Source of the DNA: Bidens hawaiensis
Lineage: Eukaryota; Streptophyta; Magnoliopsida; Asterales; Asteraceae
DNA: 64,000 nucleotides
Direction: 5' to 3'
Assembly (NCBI GenBank): GCA_021521415.1
Contig: JAIQDT010001748.1
Span: 372,001-436,000 of the forward strand
Of the stretch, positions 57,601-64,000 are shown one piece after another (position 1 is the stretch's first letter; each line of letters begins with the position of its first letter). Both the position numbers and the translations under genes were made by a program. Below the pieces are notes generated by a model. It had not been told where the DNA came from and made no database searches. It saw nothing but the letters and a program-made list of their open reading frames with translations.

Positions 57601-58687
57601 TGAAGAAATCAAAAATTTTGGATTCATCAAGAACGCTGATGAGGCTTGTGTGTATAAAAAGGCTAGTGGGAGTATAATTACCTTCTTAGTATTGTATGTC
57701 GATGACATTCTACTATTTGGAAATGACATTCCAACCATGGAAAGCGTTAAGGCTTGGCTTGGAAGTAGATTTTCCATCAAGGATCTTGGTGAAGCTGCCT
57801 ATATTTTGGGAATAAAGATCTATAGGGATAGGTCAAGGCGCTTGATAGGTTTGAACCAAAGTACATACATTGATAAAATCTTGAAAAGGTTCAAGATGGA
57901 AAACTCCAAGAAAGGTTTTGTACCTATTCAAAGAGGGACCATATTGAGTTCAGCTCAATGTCCAAGCTCAAAGGGTGAGCAAAACATGATGAAACAAATC
58001 CCATATGCTTCTGCTATAGGATCCATCATGTATGCGATGATATGTACTAGACCGGATGTGTCATGCGCTTTGAGCATGACAAGCAGATACCAACAGAATC
58101 CAGGAGACAGTCATTGGATGGCTGTTAAGAGCATATTGAAATACCTTAGGAGAACTAAGGATATGTTTCTGATATATGGATCTGGTGAGGAGGAACTCGC
58201 TATAAAAGGTTACACGGATGCGAGCTTCCAAACTGATCGAGATGATTCTCGATCACAATCTGGGTATGTGTTCACTCTTAATGGAGGAGCTGTCTCTTGG
58301 AAGAGCTCAAAACAGGAAGTGGTAGCATTGTCCACTACAGAATCAGAATACATCGCCGCTTCATTGGCAGCTCAAGAAGCTGCATGGTTGAAGAAATTCA
58401 TTACCGATCTAGGGGTGGTCTCTTCCATTCAAGACCCCCTAGAAATCTTTTGTGACAACGAGGGTGCGATTGCACAAATCAAGGAACCTCGTTCGCACCA
58501 AAAGACAAGGCACATAGAGCGGAGATTCAACTACATAAGGGATGAAGTTGAAAAGGGAAAGATATGTATTCGCAAAGTTGGAACTGATCAAAATCTTGCG
58601 GACCCATTCACGAAGCTCCTAGAAAGACCGAAACATGAACGTCATGCGAGTGGCTTAGGACTTCGATATTCTAGTAATTGGATTTGA
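54677..58687 (+). CDS. Element E gag-pol polyprotein, Ty1/copia, apparently intact
   Basis: 1336 residues from MATNNANTST to a TGA. Gag covers about residues 1-260 and its capsid-like part includes NFMDWYRNLRIVLKQEEISY. A CCHC knuckle (CFECGEIGHWKRNC) is at 266-279, after a basic stretch. Protease has LDTGC, catalytic D317. The integrase zinc motif uses H456, H461, C487 and C490; the catalytic triad is D517, D580 and E616, with the usual 35-residue spacing. The RT has QMDVKTAFLNG at 920-930 and YVDD at 1007-1010. RNase H shows TDASF (D1181), TESEY (E1222) and CDNEGAI (D1260). Copia order PR-INT-RT-RH is complete and without stops. It would be processed by its own protease in cytoplasmic particles. 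Confidence 0.97.
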   Translation: MATNNANTSTHNTRNLSLRTILEKDRLNHNNFMDWYRNLRIVLKQEEISYVLDDPIPDEPNVEDEEAYFDWVKYTKDSVQASCLMLATMIPEIQKDFEHHGAYDMITQLKEMFLQQARAERFETVRAFHACRMEETQSVSSYVLKMKSYIEKLNRLNCPVSNELATDLILNSLTKRFETFVMNYNMNGWDKSIGELHAMLRTAEAGMGKKVLPVLTINEGKKGHNSNPKASVAKGKGHVQGKGKRKAITPIKPKEKKQKVAAQDPCFECGEIGHWKRNCPTYLNALKDKRDAGHTSGIIFTIYVELNVISSNTWVLDTGCGTHICNLLQGFKRNKQLNKGDISLFMGNGARVEVQAQGDYLLKLPSGLEVILKNVLYAPKLRRNIISVSLLKQCGFDLKFIDYDIHVLMNGIFYFKAIPMNGIYEIDQSGMSHSSSMYNVNTKKLKKDLGDSYLWHCRLGHISKNRMQTLRKSGILETNEFDSFDVCESCLQGKMTKQPFNKTFERSKELLGIIHSDVCGPFRPMTRNGERYFITFIDDYSRYGYVYLMKHKDEAFEMFKDFKAEVERQLKTTIKVLRSDRGGEYLSSIFQDHLKSCGIISQLTPPGTPQHNGVSERRNRTLLDMVRSMMARSTLPLSFWGYALLSAIRILNMAPTKKVKKTPFEIWHGKAPSLSFLKVWGCETYVKQYTPNKLEVRSTKCIFIGYPKDDIGYYFYDPSEQNVIIARKGKFLETKFLKEGTNSRTVKFDEDQESQDDTQLVDTSTQQEVVESDQVVDQNTQNVRRSGRVSNPPERYGFFVEGCYVVDSDEPTTYHDAMSKNDCDKWLEAMNVEMQSMYDNQVWELVEPPLNSKAVGSKWVFKRKTDMHGNLDTYKARLVAKGFTQTQGVDYDETFSPVAMLKSIRILFAIAAHYDYEIWQMDVKTAFLNGYLEEDVYMVQPEGFVDPKHPKKVCKLKKSIYGLKQASRTWNHRFDEEIKNFGFIKNADEACVYKKASGSIITFLVLYVDDILLFGNDIPTMESVKAWLGSRFSIKDLGEAAYILGIKIYRDRSRRLIGLNQSTYIDKILKRFKMENSKKGFVPIQRGTILSSAQCPSSKGEQNMMKQIPYASAIGSIMYAMICTRPDVSCALSMTSRYQQNPGDSHWMAVKSILKYLRRTKDMFLIYGSGEEELAIKGYTDASFQTDRDDSRSQSGYVFTLNGGAVSWKSSKQEVVALSTTESEYIAASLAAQEAAWLKKFITDLGVVSSIQDPLEIFCDNEGAIAQIKEPRSHQKTRHIERRFNYIRDEVEKGKICIRKVGTDQNLADPFTKLLERPKHERHASGLGLRYSSNWI

Positions 58688-59453
58688 TCTATTTTGTATT
58701 AAAGTTTAAAAGACTTTTGTAATTTAACTCTTTTATATGATTATGGAATCTTGAGTTAAATTCTAATTTTGCATGTTTAATCCATGAATAAGTTATCTTA
58801 TTCTAAAAGTCCGTAGTCGATCACATTTGTGGGAACAAATATGAAGCAAGACTATTATGAACTAGGATTGGTGGATATTCATAAGGAATGAATATGGAGC
58901 ATAGGTTTGCTGCCAAAGTTCATAGATATTTGTGGGATACAAATATTGGACTGACCCGCTCTCAATATTACTACATGGAGTCGATTGACTTGATCATTAG
59001 TAATCTTGAGTAAAGGAGAATTTCATATTATCCTTAGACCTGAGATGTATATTGGGTCTTGATTTTCACCGAGTATTACACTTTGACTCTCCCCTTCGCT
59101 ATTCGTAAAAGATGGTACATAAGGATGAGCTCGGGTGGAGTATAAAGTGATAGTGAGAGGCGTATACAGTCAAGACGGAATTTGTTCCTCTTATGTGTTG
59201 AGAGTTTAGATGTCTAAGGCCTGATAAAGTTGAATTGTAAAGAGAATGATCACCTATGTCTCTTAGATCCAACATGACATCTAGCAACAAAGGGATATAA
59301 TGATAGATTCACCTAAATCATATCAAGTAAGGGACTTGAAGGGATGATGTTATTGAATGGCACTTCGTCAAACACATTAGGGGTGGTGAACTGTTGTTAG
59401 GCAGTATTCACCACTTGCATTAATTTTCTATGTATCTCGTGCAAGTGGGAGAT
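58688..59453 (+). other. Post-pol region of element E
   Basis: 766 bases with no gene. Element F has the same region at 63526-64000 with many conserved blocks (GTCCGTAGTCGATCA, GACTATTATGAACT, GGACTGACCCGC). Two hairpins with GGGA loops lie at 58825-58840 and 58926-58946. It ends in the polypurine tract. Confidence 0.85.
59441..59453 (+). promoter_or_regulatory. Polypurine tract of element E
   Basis: GCAAGTGGGAGAT immediately precedes the 3' LTR TGTTGG. This is a standard copia plus-strand primer sequence. Confidence 0.9.
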
Positions 59454-60375
59454 TGTTGGAATTACGTATGCCCGAGACACATATTTATATTAATGTGGCT
59501 AACTGTGTTTGATCCAAGTCGGGTCATACCCAATAACAAGCTAGACAACACCAAATGTATTCTTTTGATGATTTGATCATTTAAACGAATACCGAACACT
59601 ACGCGTTTAGAAAATTGGTTTTCTAAACAAACACACTTGAGGATTTAAATAAATTATTTGGATAATTTGTTTATATAAATTAATTATTTAATTGGTTAAA
59701 TAATTATATATATATGTATGTACATTTTATATAAGTGAGTTTTATAAAATGAATGGAGATGGAGATGTTTTAAATGTTAAAACAAAATAACAAAAAAAAT
59801 AAAAAAAAAAAAAAAAAAAAAAAATCAAAACCGGCCACCCATGTGGGTGGAAGGTTTGGTCCCATTTAAAACTTTGTCCTTTTGTGTTGACCCCTTCTCC
59901 AATCACAAGACATGCAAAATGGTTCCTCTCTCCTTTTTCAATACATGCAAGTTAGTTATTATTTTGAAATTGGTTCAAGAAAACAACTAACTCTCCCTCA
60001 CTCTCTCTTAATTCTCACGGCCACTTTGGCTTTTTGGGAGAGCTTGGTAAGCTAATTTTGGTGTTCAAGAATCCTAGCAAATAACTTGGTGTTGTTGCAA
60101 AAGGCTTGGGGTATCACTCTCTTGAGGTTTTCTTCTTTGGAGGCTTGCCTTTCATCCATCATCCCTTTCAACAACCTACATCTTCCTATAAGGTATAAGG
60201 AGGTACATTTACATTTTGTGAGCATATTGTTCTTGTAATATTGATCCTTGTTCATTGGGTTTTAATTTTAACATAATGGTATGTTCATAACAAGTTATAA
60301 AATCTAAGCTTCCGTTGCGTTTTCTTGTTAAAATGGTTAACTTGATTCTTTGATAAGCTTGTATAAAACCCATCA
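59454..60375 (+). repeat. 3' LTR of element E
   Basis: 922 bp, same length as the 5' LTR including the 24-A tract, with two substitutions seen by eye. It is followed directly by copia pol sequence of element F. Confidence 0.95.
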
Positions 60376-62050
60376 TGTTAAGATCTACACCCCAGACAAA
60401 CTTGAATGCCGATCCACTAAGTGTATCTTTGTAGGATATCCCGAAGATTCGATGAGATATTATTTCTACAACCCAAATGAGCATAAAGTGTTTATAGCTC
60501 GCAAGGCTAAGTTCTTGGAAAGAAGGTTCCTTTTGGAAGGAACTGATAGAACTATGAAACTCGAGGAGGATCGAGAACCACAAGCCGATACACATTTGGT
60601 TGACACTAGCAATCAACAAAAGCTTGTTGAAAATGATCAAATGGTTGAACAACCCACACAATATGTTCTCAAATCTGGTAGAATTAGCACCCCACCTGAA
60701 AGATATGGATTTTTCATGGATGGATGCTAGTGGTAGAATCTGATGAACCAACCACATACCGAGATGCAATGTCACAATCTGATTGTGATAAATGGATTGA
60801 AGCCATGAACGTTGAGATGAAATCCATGCATGACAACTAAGTATGGAATTTGGTTGTACCACCTCTTAACTCCAAGCCGGTTGGAAGTAAGTGGATTTTC
60901 AAGAAGAAAACCGACATGCATGGAAACTTGGATACTTATAAAGCAATACTTATAGCAAAAGGTTTTACTCAAACTCAAGGGGTTGATTATGATGAGACCT
61001 TTTCGTCAGTGGCAATGCTAGTCTATTAGGATATTATTAGCCGTAGCCGCATATTATGACTATGAGATTAGGCAAATTGATGTCAAAACCGCTTTTCTAA
61101 ATGGACATCTTGAGGAAGATGTCTATATGGTTCAGCCCGATGGTTTCGTTGATCCACAACATCCAAATAAAGTATCCAAGTTAAAGAAATTAATCTATCG
61201 ATTGAAATAAGCATCTAGAAGTTGGAATCACCATTTTGATGAAGAGGTTATGAAATTTGGATTCATCAAGAACGCTGATGATGCTTGCGTGTATAAGAAA
61301 GCTAGTGGAAGCATTACTACTTTCTTAGTATTGTATGTTAATTACATACTAATATTTGGTAATGACATTCCTACCTTGGAAGGTGTAAAAGCCTGGCTTG
61401 GGAGTTGTTTTTCCATCAAAGATATTGGTGAAGCCGCCTATATTTTGGGAATAAAGATCTATAGGGATAGATCAAGGCGATTGATAGGTTTAAACCAAAG
61501 TGCATACATCGATAAAATCTTGAAAAGGTTCAAGATGGAAAACTCTAAGAAAGGTTTGGTACCTATTTAAAGAGGAACGGTATTGAGTGCGACTCAATGT
61601 CCAAGCTCAAAGGATGGGCAAGAGAAAATGAAAGGAATCCCATATGCTTCGGCTATAGGTCCATCGTGTATGCAATGATATGCACTAGAACGGATGTGTC
61701 ATGCGCTTTAAGCATGACAAGTAGATTCCGACAGAATCCGGGAAGTAGTCATTGGATGGTGGTTAAGAGCATATTGAAATACCTTAGAAGGACTTAGGAT
61801 TTGTTTCTCATATATGGCTCTGGTGAGGAGGAACATGTTGTAAAGGGTTACACGGATGCGAGTTTCCAAACTGATCGAGATGATTCTCGATCACAATCGG
61901 GATATGTTTTCGTTATGAATGGTGGTGCAGTCTCTTGGAAGAGCGCAAAACAAGATGTGGTAGCATTATCTACCACTGGATCGGAATACATCGCCGCCTC
62001 ATTGGCAGCTCAAGAAGCTGCGTGGATAAGGAAATTCATTGCCGACCAAG
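60376..62050 (+). pseudogene. Element F, first block: integrase end, RT, RNase H (broken)
   Basis: Open at 60376-60730 (CIFVGYPEDSMRYYFY, TPPERYGFFMDGC), then stops at 60728, 60838, 61027 and 61209 and several frameshifts. The RT catalytic motif YVDD has become YVNY near 61328. RNase H is recognisable at 61801-62040 (YTDASFQTDRDD) and breaks off after IADQ. Much more decayed than element E. Confidence 0.88.
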
Positions 62051-63525
62051 TATGGGACCTGGTCTTAATTCCAAACTGGTTGGAAGTATGTGGGTTTTCA
62101 AGAAGAAAACTGATATGCATGGAAACTTGGATACTTATAAAGCAAGACTTGTAGAAAAGTGTTTCACTCAAACTCAAGGGGTTGATTATGATGAAACTTT
62201 CTCGCCCGTGGCGATGTTAAAGTCTATAAGGATATTGTTTGCCATAGCCGCATATTATGACTATGAGATATGGCAAATGGATGTCAAAACTGCTTTTCTA
62301 AATGGACATCTTGAAGAAGATGTCTATATGGTTCAGATTGCAGGTTTTGTCGATCCACAACATCCTAATAAAGTATGCAAGTTGAAGAAATCAATCTATG
62401 GATTGAAACAATCATCTAGGAGTTGGAATCACCGTTTTGATGATGAAGTTAAGAAATTTGGATTCATCAAAAACGCTGATGAAGCTTGTGTGTATAAGAA
62501 AACTAGTGGGAGCATCATTACCTTTCTGGTATTATATGTCGATGACATATTACTATTTGGAAATGACATTCCAACCTTGGAAGGTGTAAAAGCCTGGCTT
62601 GGAAGCTGTTTTTCCATCAAGGATCTTGGTGAGGCCGCCTATATTCTGGGAATAAGGATCTATAGGGATAGATCAAGGCGGTTGATAGGTTTGAATCAAA
62701 GTGCATACATTGACAAAATCTTGAAAAGGTTTAAGATGGAAAACTCTAAGAAAGGTTTGGTACCCATTCAAAGAGGAACAATGTTGAGTGTTTCTCAATG
62801 TCCAAGCTCAAAGGATAAGCAAGACAGAATGAGTGGAATCCCATATGCATCTGCTATTGGATCCATCATGTATGCCATGATATGCACCAGACCGGATGTG
62901 TCATGCGCCTTGAGCATGAAAAGTAGATACCAACAAAATCCGGGAACTAGCCATTGAATGGCGGTTAAGAGCATATTTAAATACCTTAGGAGGACTAAGA
63001 ATATGTTTCTTATATATGGCTCTGGTGAGGAGGAACTCGTTGTAAAGGGTTACACTAATGCGATTTTCCAAACTGATCGAGATGATTCTCGATCACAATC
63101 AGGATATGTTTTCTTTCTAAATGGTGGGGCTGTCTCTTGGAAGAGCGCAAAACAAGACATGGTAGCTTTGTCCACCACTGAATCGGAATACATCGCCGCC
63201 TCCTTGGCAGCTCAAAAGCTGCGTGGATCAGAAAGTTCATTCCCGATATAGGGTAGTCCGTACCATTCAGGACCCTCTAGAAATCTTTTGTGACAACGAG
63301 GGTGCGATTGCTCAAATCAAGGAACCCCGTGCACATCAAAAGACTAGGCACATTGAGGGGAGATTCAACTACATAATGGATGATGTTGAAAAGGGAAAGA
63401 TATGTATTCGCAAAGTTCACACAGATCAAAACATTGCGGATCCACTCACGAAGCTCCTTGAAAGGCCGAAGCATGAGGGTCATACTTGCGCCTTAGGACT
63501 TCGATATTCTAGTGATTGGATTTGA
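62051..63525 (+). pseudogene. Element F, second block: RT and RNase H, partly open
   Basis: The sequence jumps back to the start of RT (VWDLV, then LNSKLVGSMWVFKKK). RT is open to 62957 with QMDVKTAFLNGHLEEDVYM and an intact YVDD near 62537. A TGA at 62955 breaks the start of RNase H. The rest (62958-63525) has TNAIFQTDRDD in place of TDASFQ, a frameshift near 63215 and CDNEGAI near 63288. It ends HTCALGLRYSSDWI. Confidence 0.88.
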
Positions 63526-64000
63526 TCTATTTTGTATTTGGATATCGGAACAATTGTTATTTTGACTCATTCATATGATTATGGTTTATGATTATGCCTT
63601 CTGAGTTATGTTCCATTTTTGCATGTTTAAATCCGTGAATAACTGAATTATTCTAAACGTCCGTAGTCGATCATACTTGTGAGAACAAATATTAAAGTAA
63701 GACTATTATGAACTTGGATTGGTAGATATTCATAAGGTATGAATATAGCAAAGGGTTTGCTGCCAAGGTTCATAGATATTTATGGGATAAATTTTGGACT
63801 GACCCGCCCTCAAATTTTACTGCATGGAATCCTTGTGATTTGTGATCATAAGTAAATTTGAGTAAAGGCGAACATCATAGTATCCTCCGACCTGAGATAC
63901 ATATTGGGTCTTGACATTCATCAACTATTATACTTTTGACTTAGTTCTTCGCTGCTCTGAAACATGTTAGGTCCCCGATTTCAACTGGATCTTACTCAAA
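63526..64000 (+). other. Post-pol region of element F, runs off the window
   Basis: Homologous to 58688-59150 of element E but with clear divergence. No gene seen. The two hairpins are recognisable at 63675-63690 and about 63776-63790. Confidence 0.85.

Larger units (their letters stand above)
52096..60375 (+). mobile_element. Element E: full-length Ty1/copia retrotransposon
   Basis: 8280 bp with two LTRs of 922 bp each, a primer site, a 1.6 kb leader, one uninterrupted gag-pol frame, a 0.77 kb post-pol region and a polypurine tract. By eye the two LTRs differ only near 52816/60174 (CCCC/CCCT) and 53007/60365 (TATCAAA/TATAAAA). Intact coding and near-identical LTRs indicate a recent insertion, possibly still capable of movement. 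Confidence 0.93.
60376..64000 (+). mobile_element. Element F: decayed copia of the E family, 5' half missing
   Basis: The sequence starts inside the integrase C-terminal region (VKIYTPDKLECRSTK) directly after the E LTR. It holds RT and RNase H twice and ends in the post-pol region at the window edge. Comparison with E places its 3' LTR about 300 bases beyond the window. It lacks gag, protease and the integrase core. Confidence 0.88.

Noticed and set aside
60209..60862. 217-residue minus-strand frame across the LTR/F joint
   Set aside because: It is the reverse strand of copia pol plus LTR and has no motif.

Overview
This 64 kb window is plant nuclear DNA made almost entirely of LTR retrotransposons. 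No host gene, tRNA, rRNA or CRISPR array is visible. The mix of families (SIRE-like copia with a downstream accessory reading frame, Tat-type gypsy with two RNase H domains, Tekay-type chromovirus with long LTRs, and a further copia) points to a flowering plant. Resemblance of the accessory frame to elements I remember from the daisy family suggests Asteraceae, but that is inference.

Layout. (1) 1-8540: remains of a SIRE-like copia element: broken pol, a 2.9 kb spacer with inverted repeats, a broken accessory frame (4955-7960), a polypurine tract and an LTR from 7991 that carries three clustered hairpins. (2) 8545-30750: a nest of Tat-type elements. An old Tat pol (8545-11846, resuming 30652-30750) is split in its integrase C-terminus by an 18.8 kb composite, element N (11847-30646), flanked by CACCT target duplications. 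N is split in gag by element M (13933-24222), flanked by ATTAT. M's 5' end is replaced by the LTR, primer site and gag start of a fourth element (P, 14152-16023).

(3) 30751-52095, minus strand: a Tekay-type array LTR1-G1-LTR2-G2-LTR3 with a shared central LTR. G2 also has a partial tandem duplication of its pol 3' half. Both copies carry an extra 705-nt frame between the primer site and gag; it is open in G2 and has two stops in G1. (4) 52096-60375: a full-length copia element (E) with 922-bp LTRs that differ at only two sites I could see and one uninterrupted 1336-residue gag-pol polyprotein with its catalytic motifs. It interrupts LTR3. (5) 60376-64000: a second, decayed copia of the same family (F), lacking its 5' half and carrying a tandem RT/RNase H duplication.

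E is the only element whose proteins look complete: gag packages RNA, the protease cuts the polyprotein, reverse transcriptase and RNase H make cDNA from a tRNA-primed template, and integrase inserts it. The other elements are relics with stops, frameshifts and recombination scars. Nesting gives a relative order: the Tat pol is older than N, N is older than M, and M is older than or contemporary with P's joining; the Tekay array is older than E.
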